Shown here piece after piece: positions 9,345 through 20,757 of a stretch of 64,000 bases of DNA. Location: the NCBI GenBank assembly GCA_012295275.1, contig CM022665.1, positions 4,542,667 through 4,606,666 on the forward strand. The letters run 5' to 3'. The translations under genes were made by a program, and so were the position numbers. This DNA comes from Chrysomallon squamiferum (taxonomy: Eukaryota; Mollusca; Gastropoda; Neomphalida; Peltospiridae). How positions within the stretch are numbered: position 1 is the stretch's first letter; every line of letters starts with the position of its first letter. Below the pieces are notes generated by a model. That model was not told the origin of the DNA. It did not search any database and was given only the letters and a program-made list of their open reading frames with translations.

Positions 9345-10725
9345 ATGAGAATTGCTCTGCTTTTTGTTCTCGTTGCGGTGTTTGCTGTTCTAAACCAGGG
9401 CGATGCTTGGGGTCGGTTTCGAGTTAGAATTCGATGGAGGCGAGTCAGAGATTGGGCAAAACGTGCAGCTGTAAACTGGGCTGCACAGAAAGCTGCAACA
9501 TGGGCATTAGCTGCTGCTGGAAAGCGAGGTGCGTATTCAGTCGATATTCCTATTCAAATTTTCTTTATTATTAAGTGTCCATCCTTGATTTCTTCTGTAA
9601 ACACATTGTCAGAGAAAATAATAAATATTCCGCTTCGAAAGATTGTTTGACAGTGATTTCTGTTTGCAAACTTATGAAAAGCAAACTTTAACAGAAACGT
9701 TAATTAAAAATGAAGACTATTTTGATTCTACTTAACAGCCGGTAGCATGGTCGTTTTCAATTTATTCATGTACATGTTGGTTATTAAGGAAATCAGATTT
9801 TAATGAAATTTATTTCAGATGTTTCGGATCTTGACACGAACATGGACGGATTCCTCGACAAAGAGGAACTTGAGAAAATAATGAGTGAACGAGACGTTGA
9901 GGATTTCATGGATCTTGTTGACGAACACGGTAAATTGTTTTTGTTTGAAAGGAAAATAATCAGAATTTGATTTGTCATCAAAACTATTTACTAAAACAAT
10001 TTAATATAGCAGTAGGAAAATGAACCTTTAGTTTAGAAATCAAAGGAACTGAGAGAAAAATGTTATAGGCAACTTATTTATGAATATAATAATTTCATTC
10101 TGACCTCAACAATTTTTCCATATGAAACGCATAGCTCTAAATGTCTATTGATGACAAAACCTGATTCACTAAACAAATGATTTGCTTGGATTTTCAAAAT
10201 AGTTACAGCTGAAAAATAAATATGCCTATTTTAAAATCTTAGTGGAGACTGTCAACGTGCTCGACTGAAGATGAACAAATGTTTTAAAAATACATTGTCG
10301 ATAATATTCTATTCAGTCTAAATGTAAGAACAATACACTGATAATGATTGTCATCTTATGAAAGGTAATTTTGTGAATTTAAATAGGTAATACGTAGAAC
10401 AAAGTCTTAAGTAAAATCTGTCCTATAAAGATCGATAAAACTGTCACTGTTTGAGGTGACTGGCTTGTGACTGCTGATAAAATTCTAGAAGAAATGTGTA
10501 ACAGGCTGAAAAAAATTAAATTCAAATTTATGATTTTAAATGTAAATACCATTACAATATCCTTTTGTCATATTTATATTTAATGTTGATGACTTTAAGA
10601 AAAGGTTCTTGTTATTTCTTTTGTTGTTGTTATTGATGTTGTTTTTATTATTATTACTAGGAAACTCTCAGATTACAACTGACGACTTTCAGAGAGTTGT
10701 CAGAGAACTGAACGATATGCAATAA
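9345..10725 (+). CDS. A2: cationic peptide precursor with EF-hand propeptide (exons 9345-9528, 9819-9929, 10661-10725)
   Basis: The 119-residue product is the same as A1 through the signal and mature peptide; a silent change (GTT for GTC) marks exon 1. Mature peptide: 37 residues starting WGRFRVRIRWRRVRDWAKR, ending Ala-Ala-Ala before GKR. EF-hand loop 1 is DTNMDGFLDKEE; loop 2 region DEHGNSQITTDD has His at position 3 and Asp at 12. Phase-1 introns flank exon 2. Unlike A1, the whole gene including promoter is in the window. Its 3' flank (from about 10800) resembles that of C1, not A1, suggesting recombination downstream of the coding region. Confidence 0.88.
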
Positions 10726-10984
10726 AAAGAAGAGGTTTGTTTAAAATTTGAAAAATGTATCTTTTTAAAGTTTCTGTCTTCTTCTTCTTCTTCTACTTCT
10801 TCTTCTTGTTTTTTTTTTATATTTAAAATCGAAAAAATCATATTGAACTGTTTACCTTCTTCTTCTTCGTCCTTTTATTATTATCAGTGTTGATTTACCA
10901 CCGTTGTTATTCTTAATCATTTTTAAAACATTAAAATTCCTGTACATTTTATGATCTAATAATTTGTTTTCTTTCTTTTGACAG

Positions 10985-11036
10985 ACTGGACTGGAATAGA
11001 GAAGGAAGTTATTTAAAAATAAATTAAAACAATAAA
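10985..11036 (+). terminator. A2 non-coding 3' exon and poly(A) signals
   Basis: Acceptor TTTTGACAG before 10985; AATAAA at 11018-11023 and 11031-11036. Confidence 0.65.
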
Positions 11037-11039
11037 ATT

Positions 11040-11960
11040 GAAATGTTTTATTTTTTTGTTGATTTATGTTTGATTTTATATCTTTTATTCTTAGACAAAT
11101 CGTAATTTCAAGAAGCTGGTTTCAGTGAATACTTTCATACCTATATGAATGATGAAAACATAAATCGTTTGCATTAGCTGTAAAAGCTCAACATGATTTA
11201 ATGTTCATGAAGACAATTTTTGATAGCCAGAGACCATTCATTATTTAGGTAAGGGGGTTTTGCTGAACAAAATAAAAATGTGTGCACGATAGTGAGAGAG
11301 TCACAAAGAAAATAAACTTTTAATTTGCTTTGTTTCTTTGTCATCTAGCATCCTCAAAGAATTCTGTTTCACCATTTTGCTTGCCGGTTTCCGCTCAAGA
11401 TATAAAGGGAAGCTACTCCATCATAACAGATTTTAGCCTCTGTGTTTTTTCTAACAAAGCGATTCCATCAGGAAAGGAAACAGTCATCTTTCAAAAAACA
11501 TTCATAGATCGAGGTAAACAGGCAGAATTTTTCTCAGTCTTTGCGAATGGGTGAACCATATGATACACACGAGGTGTGCAACTAGGAAACCCAAATAATC
11601 CGCCCCTGATAACCTCTGTGATGCATCGTACAAATGTGAAGAAACCATACGTCTACACATACAAACACGAAATGTAATTGTCACTTCAATTTATTTAGCG
11701 AAAACACAGAAACGTTTTGCTACTGATGTGCTATTTTGAGAAAGATAACATTATTGAGAACATCACAAATGATACAGACTAGCAGTTTAGCAGATTAAAA
11801 GTTGCGATTTATTAAATAACCTTATTTTAATATTGTAAGAGCGAAATCCAATTAACATTAATATTAAAAGTTGGAATATTTCATTGTTAAATAGAACAGT
11901 TACATAACTTTATGATAACAGATACACAGATTCGTAGTATGTTGTGTGTTGGTGTGAATC
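11040..11960. other. A2 downstream flank, shared block
   Basis: No gene supported. The segment 11330-11960 is nearly identical to 32030-32640 after C2, including GATTCCATCAGGAAAGGAAA. Short ORFs here are not conserved as proteins. Confidence 0.55.
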
Positions 11961-12505
11961 ATCCAATCACGCCATCCATTACTAGTGGTTCATTTCAAGT
12001 GTCGTATCATCTGTTGAAGACATCCATTATTCCAGTGATACTGAACAGCTTGCTTCAGACCAGGAAGAATTAGTCTGCCAAAGTCCATTGAAACTAGGTT
12101 CACATAAACCCGTAAAATTCTGGATTTATTCAGTGTCATTTAATTCACAGTTCCGTGTATTGATCGTCAACAGAGGAAAGAAAAGAAAATTGATGGTGTG
12201 GTCTAATGTGTCACTGGAACCTTGCATACATAAATCCATTGTTGATGTTAATTTATCATCATCCGGACTGTCCCATGATTTATCGCCAACAGTGGATCTT
12301 TTGGATTACCTTGGTCAACGCATCTCACGTTGTCCACAAATGAAGAAACTTATAAAACTGGAAAACGTACTGCAGCAGGAGTGGAATGCTTTGTTCCAGA
12401 ACACTGTTAGCAGTCCTATTAAGTTGAAGAGAAGAAGACGTTTCAGGTGGCGGTCATATGCGATATTCATTTGCCATTGTGTCTTTTATACGTACATGAA
12501 TTAAA
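11960..12505 (+). mobile_element. Tc1/mariner-like transposase relic, copy 2 (longest open stretch)
   Basis: The open frame 12088-12504 encodes 138 residues with KLMVWSNVSLEPCIHKS, then GLSHDLSPTVDLLDYLGQR, then LENVLQQEWNALFQNTV. In order these match the VMVWGGISLEG, SPDLNPIENLWDxLGRR and LxEEWxxIPQxxI blocks of Tc1-like transposases. The Glu expected in the third catalytic position is Val here (it is Glu in copy 1) and the segment with the second catalytic Asp appears deleted. It is a dead fragment; no terminal inverted repeats were found. Confidence 0.65.
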
Positions 12506-13256
12506 ACTAATCACTGGTTGTGCATTCTTTTTTGTTTATCATTAACAGACATCCATTTATCGCTGTTCACAGCATAAACATTTGTTGCTCCGGTATACTT
12601 TTCAGAAAGAAACTCTTCTTTGCGACGCATTTTCGTGTGTTTGTGCGTGTGTCTGTGCGTGCACAGGCATTGTTTAGCTGACACCAAAAGAAGTAGAAAG
12701 AACGCACATAAGAGTAGGAAAAGTATTAATAAAAATATTTTTTACGATTATACGATTATACGATTATACGACAATTATTAAATTCTATTAAACATCACCT
12801 TTGCATCACTGTTTTACCAGTTAATTGCTCAACAAAATGACCAAGTTTTGTTAAATTGAAACAGAATATGGAAATAATTAAAGTGCTGTTTAAGGTATGA
12901 TCTAAAATTTACTTTTACACACAAAAAAACACACACACACACACAGACAAATATATACACAGAAACATGTATCTGATTTCTGCAAAACCTTTTATTGACG
13001 AATATATTTCGCTGTGTTCATGGGTAAACCCCTCTTAAACATTTTATTTAGGTTTTCATAAATCATAAAGCTACAGAGCAAAAAATAAATAAAAATAAAA
13101 TAAAACACATTTTTTATTTTTACTTTTAAGTAAAAGAAAAGGAAAAAGAGAAAGACGAGTTTTCTGTAGTGAAGACACAACCATATTTCAACAAAACATT
13201 ATTATTATTATAATTTTTTCTTCAAATAGTTAAACATAATTTTCATCACTGTTAAT

Positions 13257-13290
13257 ACGGAAAAAAAAAAAAAAAAAAAAAAAAAACAAC
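13257..13290. repeat. Poly(A) tract
   Basis: A run of about 25 A followed by (ACA)n, within the non-coding A2-B2 spacer. Confidence 0.8.
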
Positions 13291-13402
13291 AACAACAAAG
13301 AAACATAAAAACTAAAAAAAAACTACCTTAAACCCCGATGAAATCAATGTAAAAGAAACACAAAAGGTATTTATTAAGCAATAAATAACTATGATTTTTT
13401 CA

Positions 13403-13563
13403 AATAATAATAATAATAATAAAGATAATAATAATAATAAGAAGAAGAAGAAGACGAAGAAGAAGAAGAAGAAGAAGAAGAAAAATAATAATGATGATAA
13501 TGATAATTATAATAATGGAGCCAGATCATATAAAAATAAAATAATATTATTTGACCAAAGTAC

Positions 13564-13598
<35 letters not shown>

Positions 13599-13623
13599 TG
13601 ATGATGATGATGATGATGATGAT
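13403..13623. repeat. Compound (AAT)n-(AAG)n-(AAT)n-(GAT)n microsatellite
   Basis: Two trinucleotide tracts separated by about 60 bp. The Asn, Lys, Ser and Tyr runs in the six frames are artefacts. It abuts the ORF-like block at 13624. Confidence 0.9.
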
Positions 13624-13975
13624 AGAGGGTTGGTTCCAGTCTCAATGAGCCGACATCCACTGGTTGTGAGAGCGAGAAGAGGAAGCTCAGTGGATTTAAG
13701 CGGGATTTTGAACATAGAACGATCAAGATACGCCATGAATCAAGAACGTCTTACTCAGTTCATGCAGAATTTGTCACTAAGTAAAACCACCATGGACTAA
13801 GAGCGATGTTCTAATTAGTTGTATGTGTATACAAAGGACGAGGTCGTTTGTTATCTTTTACGTTCCATTAGACGTTAATATTTTATAAATATACGCTGTG
13901 GAAGAACTGAGGACTGCGACAAATACAGCTTTAAGATAAAGTAGCATTGTACGTTGATAAACATTTTAAACGATT
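13624..13975 (+). other. Second copy of the ORF-like block at 4093-4440
   Basis: Nearly identical to the first copy over about 350 bp, including the UTR-like part. A 1-nt difference (GAGCCGACATCC versus GAGCCACACCC) shifts the upstream frame between copies. Origin unknown. Confidence 0.4.
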
Positions 13976-14399
13976 ACATCTTAGTATGCAAATTGTTAGC
14001 TTGTCTCTCTGTATTAAATAACTGTCTGTTTTTCTTCCATTGAATGTAAAATTGTAATAAGTTTTTATCTTGAATTTAAACAAGAAAAAATACACAAAAA
14101 AAAAAAAAACCCATTCTTAATTATTATTCTTATTATCATCATCATCATCATCATGGTCATCATGCTGACGTTCTTCACCAATATGCACATGAAATTTATG
14201 AAATACATAGTGCTACAAAAGAGGTCAATCTATGATATATCTAAAATTATTAAATAAGTTAATGTAAAATATACCATAAACCAGTGTACACTTCAAAGCT
14301 TATTGATTGTCTACAGTCATGATCCTAGAGGCAGAATTTCAATTCGTATTGTGTTTATTAGAAAAACAATACTCGGCTAATGTTATTTATTTATAACAG

Positions 14400-14590
14400 A
14401 CGTGTTGAATTTCGAAGGTTGAGCCACCATGTGATTGTTAAAGCACACATGATCATAAAGTCTTATGTAAAAACAAATGCGTTTTTCTGATACAGTACGT
14501 AGAAGTGAGGATATGATTATTTGTGAGCGAATTTGTGGTTATATTATCCACATAGCATACACATTTTACTGCCTTTTATTATTGCTTATT
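14400..14590. other. Segment present in the A2-B2 unit but absent from the A1-B1 unit
   Basis: Both spacers are collinear, but about 170 bp here (GAAGGTTGAGCCACCATGTG through TTATTATTGC) has no counterpart at about 5000. Its right part recurs at 33032-33080. It is either an insertion or a deletion in unit 1. Confidence 0.5.
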
Positions 14591-14807
14591 CTAAATACAT
14601 TTTAATTTTCCTCTAAGGAAAAAACAACACAAAAAAATCAAAATTTATTATTATAAACATTATTTTCATTCCTTCATTTATTTATTTATTCGTTTTATTT
14701 ATTTATTTATTTATTTGTTTCTTTGTTTGTTTGTTTAAGCTTAAGTGTTTCACGACTGCTGTACTCACCGAATGAAAAAGAAATATACACGTTGAAAAAT
14801 AAAAGCT

Positions 14808-14889
14808 TTTATTATCAGTTTATAAGATCATAATTTGATCGTTTCATTTATTTTTGATGACTCTTTTCTTGGTCAAACTGTTGTAACTG
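14808..14889 (-). terminator. B2 non-coding 3' exon and poly(A) signal
   Basis: CTTACAG|CAG acceptor at 14890, AATAAA at 14813-14808, as in B1. Confidence 0.65.
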
Positions 14890-15213
14890 CTGTAAGAGAA
14901 AGAGAAAAAAAAGGTAATTAAATGTAAAATCACAAAACAATAAGAACTTGTTTAAACGTATACATTAAGACTACATTTCTGTCAGTCTTATATTTTCGAG
15001 GTACGTATAATTTTATTATTATTATTTTTTTTTCTTTTATTATTCGTTCTTTTTTATATTCTAATCCTTTTTTATTTTGGTTTTTATTATCTTAAAATTT
15101 TCTGTTTGCTGTCAAAATAAATAATAAATAAATAATATTAAACAGTCTTTAATGAGAGTTATTGATATATAAAAATATATAAAAAAAGAATCAAATACAA
15201 ACCTCTTTTTTTA

Positions 15214-15832
15214 TTATTCCATTTCATTCAGTTCACGAAGCATTCGCTGGAAGTCATCAGTAGAGATCTCAGAGTTTCCTGAAAAAAAGAAAAAAAAAAT
15301 AATATATATATATATATATATATATATGAATAACAATATATTTCATCATTTTGTACTAATTATATTAGTTGTTCTTTACGCATTAAAGCTGAGACAAAAT
15401 TAAGTAAATATTTACCAAGTTTATCATTTTTACTTTAACACCCGTGTGATAAATAACTTCTGTGCAATGCGCTATATCTTAAAAACCTTTCCATCCTACT
15501 GACACATTTAATTTAATTTTTCCTTAATGCTGCTGATTGGAGAGTGAAAATGTTTCTAGTTTTTGTTTACCTTCCTCGCCAATAAATTCCATGAAATCAT
15601 CAGCGTCTCGTTGACTCATTATTTGTTCAAGTTCTTCATGGTTCAGGATTCCGTCCATGTTCGTGTCGATCTCCGAAATATCTGTAACAAATAGCTAAAG
15701 TCTCAAGTTTTATTTATAAAATTTTATTAATAAACGACGCTTTTATTACAAGAATTTGTCGAACCATAATCAAATAGAATGTATTGATACTTTGTATGCA
15801 TACATTGTTATGGAATCTCTCTGTTTTTACAA

Positions 15833-15863
<31 letters not shown>

Positions 15864-16135
15864 GACAAGCACACACACACACACATGTAAATACTGAAGA
15901 ATGTTTATTCATTTTTAACAAGAACTAAAACTAAAACTATTTTAGAAAACCAACCTCGTTTTCCTTGGCTTGCAAGCCAGTCCTTTGCCTTCCTCTTAGC
16001 CCAGTCTAAAGCTTGACGTTTTGCCCAGTCCCTGACTCGCCTCCATCTGATTCGAATACGAAACCGACGCCAAGCATCGCTCTCGTTTAGAAAACAGAAT
16101 GCCGCTACGAGTACAAGAAGCAGAGCAAGTTTCAT
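15214..16135 (-). CDS. B2: cationic peptide precursor with EF-hand propeptide (exons 16135-15955, 15681-15571, 15278-15214)
   Basis: The 118-residue precursor has the same signal and mature peptide as B1: 36-residue mature chain with the octad series DWAKRQAL, DWAKRKAK, DWLASQ and terminal GKR. Exon 2 has one difference from B1, Ser-Gln-Arg instead of Ser-Arg-Arg after the first EF-hand helix. EF loop 1 is DTNMDGILNHEE with all usual ligand positions plausible; loop 2 starts with Gly and is probably weak. The introns are phase 1. It is tail-to-tail with A2 and head-to-head with C1. Confidence 0.87.
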
Positions 16136-16445
16136 CTGAAAAACAAATAAATAAATTGAGAAGCAGCATACATCACTTTCTCCGGTCTGTTGAATTGTCT
16201 TTTTCCTCTAATTTTGGAAAAAAAAAAAGTATTATGTAAAATTATTATAGTATTTTTAGATGTTTCTAAAACCTGTTTTAAAGAAATTAGTCTACGCAAA
16301 ATGTATCAGTAAATATATTTCAGAGTAAATGAAATCAACCCATTTTAACTCGCAGATCATCAGAAAAAAAATGTGTATTGTAGCTGTAATATGAAAAACA
16401 AAATTCATTAAATGTATTTCCGTTTAAATCAAATCTGTGCCTTAC

Positions 16446-16592
16446 CTTTCAGCCGTAGGTTGTCAGGGAAAGAGTGAATAAAACTGTTGTTGTACTTGGC
16501 TACTTTATACTAAATTGGTGTTGTTATTTCTTGTTTGATCAGTGACAAAGTGTGAGAAGTTTAATGCAAAAATCCTGTTTTGCAATCTGTTG
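16446..16592 (-). promoter_or_regulatory. B2 promoter and exon 0
   Basis: Minus strand: GCAACAGATTGC...ACAGGATTTTTG (to 16592), TTCTCACACTTTGTCACTG, TATA element TTTAGTATAAAG at 16514-16503. Exon 0 ends GGCTGAAAG|GTAAG at 16446. Confidence 0.75.
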
Positions 16593-16599
16593 CAAACAC

Positions 16600-17900
16600 C
16601 AAATTAATTGATAAATTAATATATGAAGAACAACAATTAATTAATAAGCATTTTGATAAATACAGGTACTTTTAAAAACAATTTGGTTCCGCTAATTATT
16701 GAAAAAAATAAATAAATAAAGATAAATAAATAAAAAATTTGAATATAATTGTTGTATGTTATATAGTTTTTAAAATTTGTATTACATGATATTACCTGAC
16801 ATATTTGCAGGTTTGTTTGAAATTGCATTTTTACTGAGTTTTTCATCAGAATTATAAACTCTTCTATATAATTTATTTCCACAAAGTGTATGGGTTTCTT
16901 GTTATCAGTAAATACAACATTGCTTCATAGAAAATACATTAGACCGACCATCTAAGAGTCAAATCATAATAAAAATTTAAAGAAAAATAAGATAATCACA
17001 AATTTTTTTTTTATATGAACAATTAAAAAAATAATTAAGAAACGTTATAGGAATTTGATAAAAAATAACAGGATTTTAAAAAAAAATTTGATTCTGTGAA
17101 TTATTACCAAAATAAAATCAGAATAAATTTAAACTATTCCAAAACATAATCGATAAACGAAGAAAAACAAAATACGTAATTAAACGTGTTTAACCTTTGT
17201 AACATCCCTTGATCCCCCATTCATTCTTTTTTTTTTTTGTATCAATTTATTCTCAAGAATTTTCATGACTTAGGATCCAGAATGGAAAACAGATACAATC
17301 ATTATATACTGCGAGATTTTCAAATATTACTTCGAAAATACCAATATAATTATATTGTTAGTTCATAGTGCTGAAAAAGTGACAGTTGTAGTTTGTTTTA
17401 TACCCATACAAACACAAACACACACAGACACAGAGACGTACAGAGCCATTTAACTACTCAGATACATTCACGCCTGCACACATACACACACACACATCCA
17501 CCCACCCACCCACACACCCATCCACAGAAGCAGACATACGAATTACTCACACACATACATGGTACATACAAACACTTTTGTACAGATATGAATATGCAAA
17601 GATTATAACTATGCATATTAAAATATTCATTACTGACGGAAACCAATCAATTTAAATAAGAATACTAAAGCAAAAAATTAGAAAACATATTCTTTTCATG
17701 AAAGTATTGCGAACAGTATAATATATGTATGCGTATATGTGAACTAAAAACAACAGAGATAACAAGAACACAAACAAGAGTAAGAAAACTACTGATACAT
17801 TTCTGACAGTTGTTATAAAATGAAATGATGCGGCGACTGTTTTCAGATTTGTTTACAGAAAATCGCCTACAGCAAAATAACAGTTTTTACTGAGACTATT
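16600..17900. other. Head-to-head spacer B2-C1
   Basis: No gene supported. It contains CA/CCCA-rich repeats at about 17400-17530 that give a Thr/His-rich false ORF. The 17380-17640 stretch is related to 29320-29480 beside D2. Confidence 0.5.
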
Positions 17901-17905
17901 AATTA

Positions 17906-18061
17906 GCAACAGACTGGATTAACAGGACCTTTGTATTTATGTTTTCACACTTACTTGTTGATGAAATCAGATATGAAATCACCAGTTTAGTATAAATTCG
18001 TGGACAGCTATTAAAGTTACAGTCGCTTTTTTTCTCTCAGAAATCGATTTACACTTAAAAG
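17906..18061 (+). promoter_or_regulatory. C1 promoter and exon 0
   Basis: GCAACAGACTGGATTAACAG at 17906, TTTTCACACTTACTTGTTG, then CACCAGTTTAGTATAAATTC with TATA at 17986-17997. ACAGTCGC about 30 bp after the TATA is a plausible initiator. Exon 0 ends ACTTAAAAG|GTAAAA at 18061. Confidence 0.72.
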
Positions 18062-18497
18062 GTAAAAAACATATCTTTTTCATTTGCTCAGAAATTACTT
18101 AATTTGAAATCTGTTAGTGTTGCCATTTTGATTTATCTAATTTGAATAACTTAATCATTTATATAACGAGTAACAAAAATGAATGTTGTACTGAGGACTT
18201 CATATATCATTTGTCGTAGATACGACTTTCACCTAAATAGTACACACACTTTGCTGTTGCATTTTAGGTAACAAAGAATATACATTATTTGCCAGTGTCA
18301 GTAGCTATCGAACAGTTTTTATTTTTGAGCTTTGTAAATTAAGATTCTGTATTCTAGGAAATAACAAGTGTAGCACGCATCACATGTTCCTAAAATGTGT
18401 GTTTTTAGAGAAACCTGAACACATAGTTAAAGATGGGTTTGTCTGGGTAAGTCCGGCTATTTGTTTGGTTTTAAAATAAACGCTGATTCTTCTTCAG

Positions 18498-19501
18498 ATG
18501 AGAATAGCTTTCCTCTTTGTGCTCGTTGCGGTGTTTGCTCTTCTAAACCAGGGTGAAGCTTGGCGTCGGTTTCGTATTAGAATTCGATGGAGGCGAGTCA
18601 GGGATTGGGCAAAACGTGCAGCTGTAAACTGGGCTCTAAAGAAAGCAGCAACATTGGCAGTAGCGGCTGCTGGAAAGCGAGGTATGTGTGCTCAATTTAG
18701 ATTCTTATTAAAATTAAATACGTTTTCTTTATTATTATGCGTCCATACTAGGTATTTCTTGTATATATTTTGAAACAGAAAGGTTACCGTTGTCCCAAAA
18801 CTTGTTTTACAGTGATTTTTGTTCCTGCACCAAATTTAAATTGAACCGAATATCTAAAAGATTAATTTACGCTATCCTGTTTCTGCTTCACTATTAGTTG
18901 AGTCCTCTTATCCACTGTATTGTGTATATCTGATCATAATATAGGAAATATCATTTTTATGGAATTTATTTCAGATGTGTCTGGTCTTGACACGAACATG
19001 GATGGATTTCTCGACAAAGAGGAACTTGAGAAAATAATGAGTGAACGAGACGTTGAGGATTTCATGGATCTTGTTGACGAGAACGGTAAATTTATTCTTA
19101 ATTTATAAACAAACTAATCAGGATTTGATTGATCAACAACGGCGTTTAGCGAAATAATTTAATATATTAGTTCTTCTAAAGAAATGACCTTGCTGGAGTT
19201 TGAAAATAACTGCACAGAACTCATGATAATGATCATCATCATATCAAAGATGACTGCTGATAGATTGAGAGAAATTAAATTCAAGTAAAAAAACAAATTC
19301 TGTGATTTAAAATGTAAATACCATAACAACATCCATATGTCATGTTTATATTTAATATTTACTGACTTTAAGAAAAGGTTCGTGTTGTTGTTGTTATGGT
19401 TGTTGTTGATGTTTTTATTATTATTATTATTACTAGGAAACTCTCAGATTACAACTGACGACTTTCAGAGAGTTGTCAGAGAACTGAACGAGATGCAATA
19501 G
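18498..19501 (+). CDS. C1: cationic peptide precursor with EF-hand propeptide (exons 18498-18681, 18975-19085, 19437-19501)
   Basis: A 119-residue precursor. Signal peptide MRIAFLFVLVAVFALL..., cleaved after GEA. The mature 37-mer starts WRRFRIRIRWRRVRDWAKR like subfamily B, but its second half, AAVNWALKKAATLAVAAA, is Ala-rich like A and lacks the third Trp. GKR follows. Exon 2 encodes DVSGLDTNMDGFLDKEE with a canonical EF loop; loop 2 is DENGNSQITTDD, closer to consensus than A because position 3 is Asn. Stop is TAG. Exon 1 opens at ATG directly after CTTCTTCAG. It lies tail-to-tail with D1. Confidence 0.88.
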
Positions 19502-19783
19502 AAAGAAGAGGTTTGTTTAGAATTAGAAAAATGTGTCTTTTTAAAGTATCTGACTGCTTCTTCTTCTTCTTCTTGTTTTTTGTTAATATTTAAAAACCAA
19601 AAAAGTCATATTGAACTGTCTGCCTTCTTCTTCTTCGTCATTTTATTATTATCAGTGTTGATTTACCACCGTTGTTATTCTTATTATTGTTATCATCCAC
19701 AACTAAAATTCTTAATCAATTTTAAAACATTAAAATTCCTAAATATTTTATGATTTAATTATTTGTTTTATTTCTTTTAACAG

Positions 19784-19836
19784 ACTGGACTCGAATAGAG
19801 AAAGGAAGGTTTATAAAAATAAATTAAAACAATAAA
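19784..19836 (+). terminator. C1 non-coding 3' exon and poly(A) signals
   Basis: Acceptor TTTTAACAG before 19784; AATAAA at 19818-19823 and 19831-19836. Confidence 0.65.
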
Positions 19837-19839
19837 ATT

Positions 19840-20316
19840 GCAAATGTTTTAGTTTTTTGTTGATTTTTATTTTATTTTATATCTTTTATTTTTAGACAAA
19901 TCGTAATATCTAGAAGCAGGTTTCAATCTCTACTTTCATACACATATGAATCATGAAAACATAAATCGTTTGTGTTAGTTGTAAAAGCTCAACACTTAAA
20001 CGTTTTTCTTTTGGTTTCCACAAATTATAAAGCTGCAGATGAAAAAAAAAATAATAATAAAAAAATAATTAAAACAAAATTAAAGTAAGAGAAAAGGAAA
20101 AAAGAGAAAAACGACAAATCGTATGTTGTTGTTTTTTGTTGTTGTTTATTTTAAACAGACTAAAACAAAACAAAAAAGTATGCCTGTATATTTGTTTATT
20201 TTTATTCAGTTTGTGGGGTTTTTTTATTTTACAAAAGATCTTCATGTTGTTTCGAGAATAATCTGTCAAAGAAAAAAATATATGATTGATTGAAACACAT
20301 AAATACTTAAACAAAG

Positions 20317-20351
<35 letters not shown>

Positions 20352-20640
20352 CTTTTCAAATAAACATAGTTTTGATCAATGTCAATATGGAAAAAATATA
20401 AAATCATAACAAAATCGCACAAAAACAGCAGAAGCAAATACATTTTAAAAATAAGCAAAAACAAAACCTTTATGTACACCCCTCCAACAAAAACCCGATG
20501 AAATAAATATCAACGAAACATAAAAACTATTTATTAAGCAGTCAATAACTATTATTTTTTTAAATAGTACAACAACAGCAACAACAACAACAACAATCAC
20601 AGTACTAATAAGAAGAAGAACAACAATAATAACGATCACG
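19840..20640. other. C1-D1 tail-to-tail spacer
   Basis: Short compared with the A-B spacers: it jumps from C1 flank to D-type flank near 19995 with no Tc1 relic. It carries (ATT)n at 20320-20350 and (ACA)n at 20571-20600. TTTATT at 20530-20535 (AATAAA on the minus strand) recurs in other D flanks and may be the D1 poly(A) signal. Confidence 0.5.
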
Positions 20641-20757
20641 ATGATGATGGAGCCGAATAATATTTTAAAATATCGAATAAAATAGTAAGAATAGTAACGG
20701 GTATTTTAAATGAGACGTATCAATAAAAAAATCAAATCAAACGAACCTCTTCTGTTT

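Noticed and set aside
12088-12504. 138-residue ORF as a host gene
   Set aside because: Its blocks match Tc1-type transposase, and the homologous stretches beside other genes are broken.
17393-17608. Thr/His-rich ORF (and similar ones at 39902-40102, 52546-52752 and 60716-60964)
   Set aside because: Made of CA, TG or CATA repeats.
18028-18040. TTTTTTTCTCTCAG in C exon 0 as a splice acceptor
   Set aside because: It is only about 20 bp after the expected start site, leaving no room for an upstream exon and intron.
18920-19108. 62-residue ORF starting before exon 2 of C1 (and 37016-37204 of C3)
   Set aside because: The start lies in intron 1; the real reading enters at the acceptor in phase 1.
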